From assembly GCA_049487715.1 (NCBI GenBank), contig CP150548.1, positions 682,001 through 746,000 of the forward strand: 64,000 nucleotides of DNA, written 5' to 3'. The first letter of the stretch is position 1; every line of letters starts with the position of its first letter. A program made the position numbers and the translations under genes. This stretch comes from Pycnococcus provasolii (taxonomy: Eukaryota > Chlorophyta > Pseudoscourfieldiophyceae > Pseudoscourfieldiales). Below the pieces are notes generated by a model that saw nothing but the letters and a program-made list of their open reading frames with translations, did not search any database and was not told the DNA's origin. Below, piece after piece: positions 27,272-36,719 of the stretch.

Positions 27272-28387
27272 TTAAAATTTGCAAGATTGCGTGCAGATGG
27301 CTATCGCTGCATCCGCCACATCCTTTGCGAGATGCAGCTGCTGAGTGATGCCCACGCACGAGCAGTTGAATTCACCCACGAAGTACTTGTCGCTGCCGTC
27401 TTCATCCTTCTCGCCGAGGATGAAGTCAACCGTCCATATGAGAGGCACTGCCATGCCCTCCATGCCGAGAGACGGCATGATCGTTGGCAGATCCGCTATG
27501 AAATTCTTCATCAGCGTCGTGAACTGCGGATCGTCCGGAGCATAGCTCACGTACTTAGCGCCAGATGCAAGCGTCGCGGAGATGCCGCCCTCGGCAGGCT
27601 TCTTGTGGATGATCTCCACAGGCGTCTCGTAGATCATGTTCACGCGCACTTCACCCTCGACGATGCGCGGCAGGAAGCGTTGGTCGACGAGCTGGCCGTT
27701 CTCGCCAACGATGTACTGCTCGCAGAACGTCATGAACTCGTCGATCGTCTTCTCCTCCTTGTGGTTGTCCACAGCCTCCTGCAGGTCGAGGATCGTCGCT
27801 CCGGTCACCTCGCCCTCCTGTCCGTCCTTAATCTTGCACACCCAGATGCCCTCGCCCTGGCTTCCGCGGTTCTGCTTCAGCACGCGCACGCCCGTCGCGA
27901 CACTCTTCGGGAACTGCGCTTTGAACGCCGGGATGTCGTAGTACGCGTACGTGTCAGGCATGCCGCAGCTGAGGTGCTTAATCTTCACGAGCGCATCCTT
28001 CGCGCCCATCTTGATCATCGCGTCGGGGTGCGACATGGCCACCACTCCCGCTGCTGCCACCTCCCGAAGCATGTTGTCTAGCGTCGACTGCGTCACGCCG
28101 TCGTACTTGCCTGGGTTGATACGCACTATGTATCCCGTGCAGCTCAGAAGCTCAGCCTTCACTTGTTCTAAAGACGCGTCACTGTAGAAGATCGGGTACG
28201 ACGACCATCCCCGAGACAACAAAGCATTGCAGATGGGGAGGGTATCCGCCCTATGGTGGTGGTGGACGACATCATCATCATCATGGGAAGACACGGAAGG
28301 TTTATCCGAACCACCCAAGCACTCAATCAAAACGATACGACGTTCTTCGGGGCCGGGCGGACCCGGCAAAAGCACCACGAGAATCAT
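27272..28387 (-). CDS. Cj0069-family protein (ATP-grasp-like)
   Basis: 371 residues if started at the ATG at 28387; the frame extends upstream through a 9-base minisatellite without an ATG, so the N-terminus is uncertain. The core reads like the bacterial Cj0069 family: a region with YIVRINPGKYDG, then VLKQNRGSQGEGIWVCKI, and a C-terminal WTVDFILGEKDEDGSD followed by VGEFNCSCVGI. The lysine-rich glycine loop and the D-F-x-x-G...GEFN-C spacing are what one expects of ATP-grasp ligases, so an ATP-dependent carboxylate-amine ligation is plausible but unproven. The family is mainly bacterial; its presence here suggests horizontal acquisition or an under-reported algal branch (inference). Confidence 0.75.
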   Translation of the reverse strand: MILVVLLPGPPGPEERRIVLIECLGGSDKPSVSSHDDDDVVHHHHRADTLPICNALLSRGWSSYPIFYSDASLEQVKAELLSCTGYIVRINPGKYDGVTQSTLDNMLREVAAAGVVAMSHPDAMIKMGAKDALVKIKHLSCGMPDTYAYYDIPAFKAQFPKSVATGVRVLKQNRGSQGEGIWVCKIKDGQEGEVTGATILDLQEAVDNHKEEKTIDEFMTFCEQYIVGENGQLVDQRFLPRIVEGEVRVNMIYETPVEIIHKKPAEGGISATLASGAKYVSYAPDDPQFTTLMKNFIADLPTIMPSLGMEGMAVPLIWTVDFILGEKDEDGSDKYFVGEFNCSCVGITQQLHLAKDVADAAIAICTQSCKF

Positions 28388-28440
28388 CACCACGAGAATC
28401 ACGACAATCACGAGAATCACGAGAATCACGAGAATCACCA
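28375..28440. repeat. 9-base minisatellite at the 5' end of the Cj0069-family gene
   Basis: Tandem GAGAATCAC/GACAATCAC units, seven or so, overlapping the proposed start. Read on the minus strand it would encode a Val/Ile/Leu repeat, which looks like a fortuitous frame rather than a signal peptide. Confidence 0.8.
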
Positions 28441-28998
28441 CGACGACGACGAGGAGCGTAGGTAAGTGTTATCTCCGAGAGGTATCCTGAAGAAGACAAG
28501 AGTTTGTTGTCATGACCATGAAGCGCCATGCAACGAATGAGCAGCTGCCGAGTGAGCAACGCAAGACGCGTTTAAGCCTTAAGGTTAGTGAGCTGAGCTG
28601 GAAAAAAGAAAAAAGGGAGAGGCTGAGATTTCAGACCTAGATTTCAGTGAAGAAATTCACAAAATGAGGATTTGGTCGGAGGATTTGGTCGGTGGGACCT
28701 GCGCCCTGGGGGGTCTCTTTCGGCATCTCCCCACCACTCACCTGTAGTGGTACCTGTCAGTTTCTGCGTTTCGAAAAAACCCGGGACCCGGGTTCTCCGA
28801 AACGAAACGAAACTTGAGAGAGGACAACATATGTTTGGTATGGTAGGGAAGTTACAGGCGTACTGTACATGTACTGTCAACTGTACTTGTTTCGTTGTTG
28901 TTGCTGACGAATCGATCGCACATCAGCGTATTGATTGGCATAATACTGTAGGTTGGTAAGTACCGTCGCAGTACTAACCTTAGTAGGATTCATAGGAC
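28388..28998. other. Intergenic region with GC-rich dyad
   Basis: It lies upstream of the Cj0069-family gene and downstream of the 2-hydroxyacid dehydrogenase gene. A near-perfect dyad (GTTTCG...ACCCGGG A CCCGGGT...CGAAAC) occupies 28768-28803, and GGATTTGGTCGG is directly repeated at 28669-28692. Multiple GTACTGTACATGTACTGT-like repeats lie at 28858-28890. No gene supported. Confidence 0.45.
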
Positions 28999-30237
28999 TC
29001 AATACCCACGCTCCCAGCTAAGAACGTGCTTCAGCGCCTCGCCGGTGCGGTAGAGCTTGAGATTCTCCGCAAAGACGCGAACGACGTCGTCGGGAAACGA
29101 CTCCGCGGAATGGTGAGGGGTCACTGTCACGCCCGGGTGCGACCACAGCGGGCTTTCCGGCGGCAGAGGCTCCGAAACAAACACGTCCAGCACTGCATGA
29201 GAAATGTGCCCCGCGTCAAGTGCCTCGATGATGCTTGCCTCGTCCACGACGTCACCGCGCCCGACGTTGATCAAGACGGCACCTCGCTTTGCAGCGCTGA
29301 GCGTACCGCCACCGAGGAGCCCGCGCGTTTGCGGCGTGCTCGGCAGGAGGTTCACGACGTAGTCTGACTCCTCAAGAAGACTGCCCACCTCCTCGAGCGG
29401 CCACACAATCTCAACGCCCTCTGGGACCGCACTCACGGTGTTGCGGCAGCCCACAACGCGCATCCCGAACGAGCTCGCAACCTTGGCGACACGCGAACCG
29501 ATGTCGCCGAGCCCGATGACGCCTAGCGTGCACCGGTCGAGCGTCCGGTAGCTCGCCTGGGCGACCCGAGACCTCGTTCCCCACTCTTTCCGCCGCTGCC
29601 TGTTCGCGTTCGTGGCGTACCCACGCTCGAGCGCGAGGACGTGCATCATGACGTACTCGCTCATGGCTGGTCCGAAAACGCCCGAGAGTCTCGTCGCCGT
29701 GTAGTCGCGTCTCTCCGCCTTGAAGAGCGCGTCGACGCCCGCGAACGTGGACTGGAACCACTTCAGGCTTTCGCATCGGTCTGCAACGGTCGCGAACGTC
29801 GGCGGGTCTGCGACGACAACTTCCGCCTTTGCGAGAAGCGGGAGCGCGCCAGGGTCGTTGAGTGCCTGTTGTATGGTCATGCCCGTCACGTTGCAGTCCT
29901 GCACGTGCTTGTTTAACATATCGGTAAGTCCGTCAATCTCGCTTAAGCACAGCACATCTGTTGGCTCCACAAGGTCATCACGAGAGGAGGAGGAGCACGT
30001 GAAAGGACGCATGAAAGGTGCCGCTAACGAAGACGAAGAAGACGCCCGTGATGATAAAAACACAAAATGAAGTCTTCGAGAACGAGAGTGTGTTAAGAAA
30101 CAAGAACAATGAGAGAGACGACAATGATGATGACGACAATGATGACGACGAGAACGAGCAACACGAAGAATACAACAAGACGTAGAGTTATTCTGATTCC
30201 TCTGAAGAGTAAAACAACCACTGTGACTGTTCACCAT
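28999..30237 (-). CDS. D-isomer-specific 2-hydroxyacid dehydrogenase
   Basis: NAD(P)-dependent oxidoreductase that reduces 2-keto acids such as glyoxylate or hydroxypyruvate. 412 residues from an ATG at 30237; the first about 80 residues are His/Arg/Ser-rich and look like an organelle presequence, with an alternative Met start at 30012. The Rossmann motif is LGVIGLGDIGSRVAK. Catalytic elements are NVGRGDVVDE (Arg), the DVFVSEPLPPESPLW (Glu) region and VTPHHSAES (His). The catalytic domain's N-terminal part (ADPPTFATVADRCESLKWFQSTFAGVD) matches the family. The closest type appears to be the GhrA/GhrB-like or D-2-hydroxyacid dehydrogenase group; substrate is not determinable. Confidence 0.9.
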   Translation of the reverse strand: MVNSHSGCFTLQRNQNNSTSCCILRVARSRRHHCRHHHCRLSHCSCFLTHSRSRRLHFVFLSSRASSSSSLAAPFMRPFTCSSSSRDDLVEPTDVLCLSEIDGLTDMLNKHVQDCNVTGMTIQQALNDPGALPLLAKAEVVVADPPTFATVADRCESLKWFQSTFAGVDALFKAERRDYTATRLSGVFGPAMSEYVMMHVLALERGYATNANRQRRKEWGTRSRVAQASYRTLDRCTLGVIGLGDIGSRVAKVASSFGMRVVGCRNTVSAVPEGVEIVWPLEEVGSLLEESDYVVNLLPSTPQTRGLLGGGTLSAAKRGAVLINVGRGDVVDEASIIEALDAGHISHAVLDVFVSEPLPPESPLWSHPGVTVTPHHSAESFPDDVVRVFAENLKLYRTGEALKHVLSWERGY

Positions 30238-30385
30238 GAATCAAGGCCAGAAAAAAAAAGAAAAAAAAAGATTGCGCAATGGCAACTCATCTCATCACCA
30301 CCATGGCCTCATCATCGTGATTTGTTAACAGCCTACTTCCTACATGTAAAGTTATCGGAGTTTGGGAGGAGAACCCAGTCCATAA

Positions 30386-30446
30386 ACCCCTAACCCAGTA
30401 ACCCAGTCCATAAACCCCTAACCCAGTAACCCTAACCCTAACCCCT
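30386..30446. repeat. Telomere-type CCCTAA cluster
   Basis: CCCCTAACCCAGTAACCCAGTCCATAA is duplicated, followed by CCCTAACCCTAACCCC. It lies between divergent genes, 149 bases from the dehydrogenase start and 82 bases from the small TM gene start. Confidence 0.85.
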
Positions 30447-30527
30447 GAGTTCGAGTTCGGGGTTAGGAAGCCCATTTTTCCCTCCCCTTGTTGTTTTCCC
30501 CTTCATCTTTTGCTCACGAAGAATTCT

Positions 30528-30937
30528 ATGGCGTCCGTCTGCTCTGCTCACTCTGCTCACTCTGCTCGTGCTTGTGTGTGTTCTCGTTCTCGGTCTCCTA
30601 AAGGGTCTCTAGGTGCTCCTCTCCCTTTCAGAGGTCATTCATCTCTGTACGTGTCTCCTCGGCTTAGGGTTAGGTTAGGGGCTTCCTCGGGGGGGAAGTC
30701 GTCAGCTTCTCTTCGTCTTCTTCTTCGTCGTCATCGAACGAGTCGTCGTATTCCATTGCGTCGTTCTCGTTAGACCGCAAGACGACCTCCACGCCAAACG
30801 AACTCCTGCGAGTGTACGACGCTGACGCTGTCAACCTGCAAAAATCTGCATCCCTCATATTCACATACTTGATTCTGGGAATCCTTCTCTACCTCACCGT
30901 CGACCTCGCCACAAATCCACAGGCACTGCGTCCCTAA
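30528..30937 (+). CDS. Small single-TM protein, probably plastid-targeted; spliced
   Basis: Proposed exons 30528-30646 and 30706-30937, giving 116 residues. Exon 1 starts MASVCSAHSAHSARACVC and is Ser/Arg/Ala-rich, transit-peptide-like. Without splicing the frame ends at 30773. A GTACGTGT donor at 30647 and a TCGTCAG acceptor at 30704-30705 restore one open frame whose C-terminus has a clear membrane helix (SLIFTYLILGILLYLTVDLA) and ends NPQALRP. The 59-base intron carries a TTAGGG-like motif at 30664-30680. The same GTACGTGT donor is used in the EF-3 intron. Size and topology resemble nuclear-encoded small thylakoid subunits, but I recognise no specific family. The alternative is a one-base error in the G7 run at 30689-30695, which would also join the frames. 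Confidence 0.6.
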
Positions 30938-31030
30938 CTTCACTCATAAGCAAAACAAAAGCAAAAAACACAAAAAAAAGCGAAAAAAAACAAAAAAAGC
31001 AAAACCATCAAACAACCACAATTGTCCACA

Positions 31031-33490
31031 ATGAACGCGTCTGAAGTGGTCGCACACCCGGACACTGCTACGCAACTGCTCACATCACTCGCCGAATCGA
31101 CACCGGACCTCAACGAACTCCTCAAAAACCTCGAACAGACCGAACGCGAGCTCGCGTACGCGTCAAACGAGGCGGAGAAGGAAGTGCAAAGACTCGAGGC
31201 GGCAGCTCTGGAAATCAGCACGACGTCCGTAACGCCGGACTTTGCAAACGAAATGCTCGACAGTCTTGCGAAGCGCGCAGACGCCATGACACACAGCGCT
31301 CACAAGGTTGGAGGAGAGCTCGCTGGAGCGGAGCATGCGCGGCAGGTTCTCTCCAAGGCGAGTCAGGAAGTCAACTCTCTCTTCAACCTTCTCGCTGATG
31401 ACAAAAATACAGCAGCCTTATCCAATACTACAGATGCAGCAACAACACCTGAGGAGATGGAAGCGACTGCACAGCTGGCGACGGCCATCATGGATTACGG
31501 CGACACATCCCTTCATAACGGCGATAATGCCGCCATATCATCGACGAACGATGCAAGCACTGAGCTCGCGTTGGCTGCCCTCACGCGCGCAGTCACGCGT
31601 CGCGACGAGGCTGTTGCCAACGCAATGGCTGCGCTCGACGAGGCGTCGAATAGCAACGACAACGAGCGCCTGCGCGAAGCTGCAAGGACGCTTGCGCGCT
31701 TCGGCCCCAAAGCAACGGAGGCGGCGGCTGCGAGGTATGCAAGTTTACGCACAGCCATCGCGGCAGCAAAGTCGTCAAACGAGGATGGCGAGGCAGACGC
31801 CGCGCGTATCAGGCACGCCGCGCGTACGGCGGCGGCTCGCCACCGCGATCTCGACGGAAATGCGGAGGTGGGTGGCGGCGCGGCGTGGCATGCGGCGGTG
31901 GATGTTGGCGTGGCGCTTGGAACCGTGCTGCAGTCCATCGCAACGCAGGCGGCGTCGGAGGCGGCGTTGGCAACAGACGTGCTCGGGGATGTGCTCCCCA
32001 GCGCGCCCACGGCGGTGGTTCGGCTTCTACTTGCCAGCTCCGCGCGAAGCTCCCTCGAGGCGAGCCTCGGCACCGCACTTGACGGCACGGACGAGCCGCC
32101 GCAGACGAAACACGCCCGCTCGAATTCTCGTGGCGGCGGTGGCTGGTTTGGCAGAGGTGAGAAGAAGGAGGACAAAGCTGCTCTGAGCGCACCGCTCGCG
32201 CCCGGTCCACGAGCTCTCGTCCGTTGCCGCGTGCTCGCGGAGTGCCATAAGCGTGCCTTGGACCTTGCCAGTGAGCTTGCGACGCTGCTCACGCTTCGTA
32301 CCGACGACGCGGTCCCTTTCGACGCTTGGGAGGAAGCTCTCGCTCTACTCGCGGTGCCCTTGGCTGAGCACGCGGCTCTCGAACGAACCGCCCTTCTGTG
32401 GCGGATGGAAAATTCCAAGGTGCAGGCGACGTTCACAGAAACTCTGGCTGTTTGGCGTGCGGCCATAGACGAAAGTCTCTCTCGCACGGCGCGTATTGCC
32501 TCCGGTGCAGGTGCCGCGGTGAGGGCTGTCTGCGCGCTGTACGTGGATGCCTGCACGGACGTGCACAATCGCGTGAGCACGGTTATGCAGGAAATGGTGG
32601 GTCGGGCGCATGTCCTTGGTAGGCTCGACGACGACGACGACGCGCTTTCCACGAACGATCCATTCGCCGGTAGCGATCCATCGGAAATGCCTCTGCGCCT
32701 GCTTTCCGAGTCACTCATTCACGCTAATGTTGCACACGGCGCAGTCGCGTTGGTACGAAGTGCCCACTCGAGGCACGTCGTTCCCGCGATCAAGGCTGCC
32801 GGCGGCGTCGACGACGAGGTGGCAGCCGCCTGTGAAGCGAGCGCGTCCGAGGCGAGGGATAGGATGCAGTCTTTGCTAGCACCTCAAGTTGGCACGATGC
32901 TCGGTGTCACCGCTCACCTGTTTGGCGTGGGTCTCGCCCGCTTGCTAAGGTCGCGGCAACACGTGCAAGACTACCTTCCGCCGGAGGATGGCGACGGCGT
33001 CGATGCTCCGCCCATCTCGAACAGTCCCACCGCCGCTTGCACAGCGGCGTGCACATGCTTCCAACGTGCGTGCTCGGATGTGCGTGCGCGCATGCGCCTC
33101 GAGGAGAGCGACGACGACACGAATGCAAATGCTCTTGTGTGTCGGTTGACGTCCGTGGCACGCACCCGATGGATTTCGCACCTCCTGCGATACAAGTACG
33201 CGCCCGCAGGTGCGCTTCGCCTCGCGGCGGACGTGAATGCGTGGGTGGGCGCCGTGCGCAGTGCATTTAAGGGTTCCGAGCAGTCGTCCGATGCTCGCGA
33301 GGCAATCGCCAGCTTTAGCGGACTCGCAAGCCTTACGAGCCTACTGATGGTAGGCGACGATGCTGTTGTGGGGCTGGTGGCGGATGATGCGATGTGGAGC
33401 GGTCACGGCGTTGACGTGAGCATCGTGAAGGCGATGGCGGCATGTCGCTTATCGTCATCGTCGTCGTCGTCGGCGGCGGCATTGTTGTAA
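31031..33490 (+). CDS. SEC10: Exocyst complex subunit SEC10/EXOC5-like
   Basis: 819 residues from the ATG at 31031. The N-terminus is a long coiled coil (LLKNLEQTERELAYASNEAE, then LDSLAKRADAMTHSAHKVG), as in exocyst rods. The C-terminal about 120 residues hold a SEC10-like pattern: RTRWISHLLRYKYAPAGALR, a LAADVNAWVGAV helix, then a helix bundle with FSGLASLTSLLMVG. The middle is Ala-rich and helical with a Gly/acidic low-complexity insertion. The exocyst tethers secretory vesicles to the plasma membrane. Length is near the 700-830 residues usual for SEC10. Similarity is recognisable mainly at the C-terminus, so a divergent CATCHR protein of another complex is the alternative. Confidence 0.72.
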   Translation: MNASEVVAHPDTATQLLTSLAESTPDLNELLKNLEQTERELAYASNEAEKEVQRLEAAALEISTTSVTPDFANEMLDSLAKRADAMTHSAHKVGGELAGAEHARQVLSKASQEVNSLFNLLADDKNTAALSNTTDAATTPEEMEATAQLATAIMDYGDTSLHNGDNAAISSTNDASTELALAALTRAVTRRDEAVANAMAALDEASNSNDNERLREAARTLARFGPKATEAAAARYASLRTAIAAAKSSNEDGEADAARIRHAARTAAARHRDLDGNAEVGGGAAWHAAVDVGVALGTVLQSIATQAASEAALATDVLGDVLPSAPTAVVRLLLASSARSSLEASLGTALDGTDEPPQTKHARSNSRGGGGWFGRGEKKEDKAALSAPLAPGPRALVRCRVLAECHKRALDLASELATLLTLRTDDAVPFDAWEEALALLAVPLAEHAALERTALLWRMENSKVQATFTETLAVWRAAIDESLSRTARIASGAGAAVRAVCALYVDACTDVHNRVSTVMQEMVGRAHVLGRLDDDDDALSTNDPFAGSDPSEMPLRLLSESLIHANVAHGAVALVRSAHSRHVVPAIKAAGGVDDEVAAACEASASEARDRMQSLLAPQVGTMLGVTAHLFGVGLARLLRSRQHVQDYLPPEDGDGVDAPPISNSPTAACTAACTCFQRACSDVRARMRLEESDDDTNANALVCRLTSVARTRWISHLLRYKYAPAGALRLAADVNAWVGAVRSAFKGSEQSSDAREAIASFSGLASLTSLLMVGDDAVVGLVADDAMWSGHGVDVSIVKAMAACRLSSSSSSSAAALL

Positions 33491-33769
33491 GAGCAGTTTT
33501 ATATGTTTGTTTGTGTGTGTTTTTGTGTGTGTGTGTGCGTCTTTTTTACCACCCTCCTACTCACCACCCTTTGCTGCCTGATAGGCTGCGATCTTGCAAG
33601 CTCGCGGCTAAGCTTCTTGACCATCTTTCTGAACGTGATGCAAGACCACCCTCAAGTTTGCTAGCTTGCAAGGCGTGATGCAAGGTGATGGTAGTAGGGG
33701 TATGGAAAAACTTTATCGTTGGTACAAAATATCGAAGTTACAAATTGCGTGTGTGTGTGTTGAATTCGA

Positions 33770-34930
33770 TCACGCCGAAGTTTCCACGAGACGGACATCC
33801 TGCGCAATCTCGATGAGACCAGTGATGGCAATTCCGAGAAGCACGTACATGCCCGATCTCAAGCGCGGATCACTTCCCCTCGAGTTGTTTTGCGCGATGT
33901 TGTCCGCGGCAGTGGGAAGCATGTCGGTGAACACGATGTACAAGATGGACGCGCCGGCCCATCCGAGCAGCACGGGAAGCCATGCGGCGAGGTGCTTCGC
34001 GCCAACGTAGAAGAGCATCGCGCCGGGCACCTGTGGTAGATGCGTGATGATTGACCAGAAGACTCCCGCTGCGTTGGAAAAGCCGCTGCTGGTAAGCACG
34101 AGTGCGATGGCGAGTCCCTCGCACGCGTTGTGCAAGCCCATGCTGAAGGCTACACGCACACCCTGATGCCATCCACTGTCCGCCTTGAATGCGACGCCCA
34201 TGGAGATGCCCTCCGCGCCGCTGTGGATGCACAGGCAGACGAGCAAGTACAGCATGCACTGCACTTGCCTGGTTTTACTTAGCTCTTTTCTTGGAGACGC
34301 CGGCACTGCCGCCTGTTGTTGTTTCTGCGGTGCCATGCCCGCGGCGTTAAGCGCCTTGACGATCTGCCTCGCAGCGTCGTCTTCGTCGTCGCCGTCGTCT
34401 TCGTCGTCGCCGTCTCCTGCGAAGAAGCGCTTGACGGCACTCATTGTGAAGACTCCAAAGAGTGCACCTATGAGCAGCGCCACCTTGTGACTTCCCGCGT
34501 TTCCGAGATATGGCAGAGTCGTACCTAGCGCGTTTCCGTTCGATCCATCCTCGAGCAGGTCGAACGCGGCGGCGAGCATCATGCCACACGCTATGGCGAG
34601 TCCCGGCCCTTCCCACTTGGCGTCGATTTTTGCAACGTACAGCGGCAGAGCGCCGAGACCTGCGAACAGCGCCATGGCGAGCACGACGGCGGTCATCGTT
34701 CCAAAGTCAACGTCACTGGAGTATGCGTCGTGTATTGCGGCGGCGGCGGCGGTGGTGGAAGAAGCAGAGGCGGACGCAGCGCTAAACTTTGGTCCTTTCG
34801 TTGATGGTAGTATCGTATTTGGCATCATCGAGGTGGTGACAACGACGTAGTGGTTTTCGTCGTCGTCGTCGACATCACGGTCGTTAGGAGTTGTCAGGAT
34901 GAGTCGTCTTCCACCGTAGTATGTCATCAT
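33770..34930 (-). CDS. ZIP-family divalent metal transporter
   Basis: 386 residues from the ATG at 34930 (a further in-frame ATG follows immediately). After about 75 Ser/Ala/Asp-rich residues there are about eight TM helices. Helix 4 carries the metal site IHSGAEGISMGVAF and helix 5 HNACEGLAIALVL, the paired H-x-x-x-E-G signatures of ZIP transporters that import Zn, Fe or Mn into the cytosol. An acidic loop between helices 3 and 4 (GDGDDEDDGDDEDD) replaces the common His-rich loop. Organelle-targeted or vacuolar placement cannot be excluded. Confidence 0.93.
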   Translation of the reverse strand: MMTYYGGRRLILTTPNDRDVDDDDENHYVVVTTSMMPNTILPSTKGPKFSAASASASSTTAAAAAIHDAYSSDVDFGTMTAVVLAMALFAGLGALPLYVAKIDAKWEGPGLAIACGMMLAAAFDLLEDGSNGNALGTTLPYLGNAGSHKVALLIGALFGVFTMSAVKRFFAGDGDDEDDGDDEDDAARQIVKALNAAGMAPQKQQQAAVPASPRKELSKTRQVQCMLYLLVCLCIHSGAEGISMGVAFKADSGWHQGVRVAFSMGLHNACEGLAIALVLTSSGFSNAAGVFWSIITHLPQVPGAMLFYVGAKHLAAWLPVLLGWAGASILYIVFTDMLPTAADNIAQNNSRGSDPRLRSGMYVLLGIAITGLIEIAQDVRLVETSA

Positions 34931-35660
34931 CGGACGCAAGATCCACTTTACTAATACTTAAGGCTGTAAGGAATAGTTGATGTGCTGTGCTGTGTTGATC
35001 ACCTGATGACTGAGTGAGCCTCCCTCCTCTGATGAGCCTCGTCAACTGACAGACTGCTCAAGGAGTGAAGTTGAAGTTGAAGTTCAGGAAGTGCGTGTTA
35101 CCTACCTGTTACTTGTTCACTGAAGTGGTGAATGAACGGAAAGCTTATTTTCTAAAAGGGTAAGCTTTTAAAAAAAGAGCTTAAAAAAGAGCTTAAGCGG
35201 CCGCAGATGACAAACGAAACGACTGTGGCAGATGACAAATAATGGCGGATCCAGACGACGACGATGATGATGATGATGATGGGGAGCTTCGACGAAGGTT
35301 GGGTGAAATGAAATAATTGAGAAAGGGAATCATTATATGTAAGGGCGCGGCCGAGGGAATATTCCTACCGAGGTGAACTTAAAATTACTGCAATATGGCA
35401 CGAAAAGAGGTTGCCTCAAATGGTCTCCAAAGCACGGAAAGAAGCGCGGTAAAGTGAATTGTCTAAAGCAACTCGCAACTGGCATTATTACCAAATATTG
35501 ATTTTATAGTACATATACCACCCTGTAGTACCGACCTAAAAACAACTACTTACAGTAGTACTTACAGGTCGCTACCACCACCACCACCACCACCACCACC
35601 ACCACTACTACCGTAGTACTACTGTACATACTCTCCCGACAAGTCCCGCAAATATTGGCG
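34931..35660. other. Divergent intergenic region between ZIP and ATC-hydrolase-like genes
   Basis: A 730-base gap. There is an ACC microsatellite at 35573-35607 and a CAGTAGTAC/GTACTACTG dyad flanking it. A short frame starting ATGGCGGATCC at 35242 encodes an Asp run then stops, and a second open stretch (about 35350-35500) has coding-like residues but no ATG. I could not join them convincingly. Confidence 0.4.
35573..35607. repeat. ACC trinucleotide microsatellite
   Basis: About eleven tandem ACC units upstream of the ATC-hydrolase-like gene, flanked by TACTAC/GTAGTA elements. Confidence 0.9.
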
Positions 35661-36719
35661 ATGCTGACGATGCTGATGCGTTCTCGTAGAATACCCTCTC
35701 GAAGAATCCTTCTTCTTCAGCAGCAGCTTGATTTCTCTTATTTTTCTTTTATTTATAGAGGTCGTCGTGCCGTTTCCTATGCGACTCCATTGATCCCCGG
35801 ACCCGGATTCATGTTCCCTTCACCTGCACTTTCTTCGCACTTTTGCACGATGATGATGAACACACCACAACGATGTTCTGGTTCTGTTTCTGCTCATCAT
35901 GCTCAACAGCAGCTCATTTTAAGAAGAGGGTTTGCGGTGGGAAAGAGTGAGGAGGAAGGTAAGTTTAAGAAGATCAACGCAGACAACAAGAAGCAGCATC
36001 AAGAAAATGCAACAAAGCATAATTCAGCCGCTGAGCAGCAGCACTGGATGCCAACGCGTTGGCGTACGTGGCTCGACGATAAGGCACGCGACGCGTGGCT
36101 AGACGGTGTCGCGGCAAGAGCGTCGAACGCAAACGACTTACGACTACAAGGAAGGGGGGACATGCTCAGAGAAGCGGCAAGCAAACAGTTTGATGAGCTC
36201 TTCAAAAAGCACGCCAGCAAATACAACCTCGACGTGCCGGGACCGGAGAGAACACACGTGCAAGCAGCGTGCATGGCAATCGCGACAACCAACGTGCTCA
36301 AGCCGTGGGTCGGAGAGGCGGAGGCTCATCGGCTCGCCTCCGAGCACGTCGGTCGCAACGCAGTCGAGGAAGCTGTGTGGGGCGGCATGCTCGCGACTGC
36401 GTACTTCTTGAGCCCAAGCAAGCGCAGGTTTCTGAAGACACGCGCGAGGCTGTTCGCACTTGACCACGGAAGTGTGCTCGACGCGAACGTCAAGCACGAC
36501 GACGACGAGGGTACGGTGAGCATTCACGTGACGAGGTGCGTTTTGAAGGACATCATGCAAGGAGACGACCAGCTGCTGACAAGTTTCTGCTGCGGTGCGG
36601 AGGCGTCGCGATTTCACAATGCTTCTTTTGTGAATCGGTTTGTGAAGACGGAGCACAGAGTCAGTGACGAAAACGGCGACGGCGGCGGCGGCTGTCACCT
36701 GAGCTGGCGCTTGTTGTAA
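35661..36719 (+). CDS. L-2-amino-thiazoline-4-carboxylic acid hydrolase-like protein
   Basis: 352 residues from the ATG at 35661. The first about 95 residues are Arg/Ser/Phe-rich and probably an organelle presequence. The core resembles the ATC-hydrolase-like family known in bacteria and protists: a helical N-terminal part, then the C-terminal block with VTRCVLKDIMQGDD, SFCCGAEASRF, and KTEHRVSDENGDGGGGCHLS, which places conserved Cys residues near the end. In bacteria the named enzyme converts aminothiazoline carboxylate to carbamoyl-cysteine, but most family members have no tested activity. Function here is open. Confidence 0.65.
   Translation: MLTMLMRSRRIPSRRILLLQQQLDFSYFSFIYRGRRAVSYATPLIPGPGFMFPSPALSSHFCTMMMNTPQRCSGSVSAHHAQQQLILRRGFAVGKSEEEGKFKKINADNKKQHQENATKHNSAAEQQHWMPTRWRTWLDDKARDAWLDGVAARASNANDLRLQGRGDMLREAASKQFDELFKKHASKYNLDVPGPERTHVQAACMAIATTNVLKPWVGEAEAHRLASEHVGRNAVEEAVWGGMLATAYFLSPSKRRFLKTRARLFALDHGSVLDANVKHDDDEGTVSIHVTRCVLKDIMQGDDQLLTSFCCGAEASRFHNASFVNRFVKTEHRVSDENGDGGGGCHLSWRLL

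Noticed and set aside
28375-28440. CRISPR-like short repeats
   Set aside because: Nine-base tandem units without spacers: a minisatellite.
30689-30695. Frameshift pseudogene at the G7 run
   Set aside because: A canonical GT-AG intron explains the frame change better, though a sequencing error remains possible.
35000-35060. C/D-box snoRNA-like TGATGA and CTGA motifs
   Set aside because: Boxes are too close and there is no terminal stem; such motifs are expected by chance.
35242-35500. Possible two-exon gene (acidic ATG exon at 35242 and open stretch at 35350-35500)
   Set aside because: No convincing splice pair joins them and the second part has no homology I recognise.
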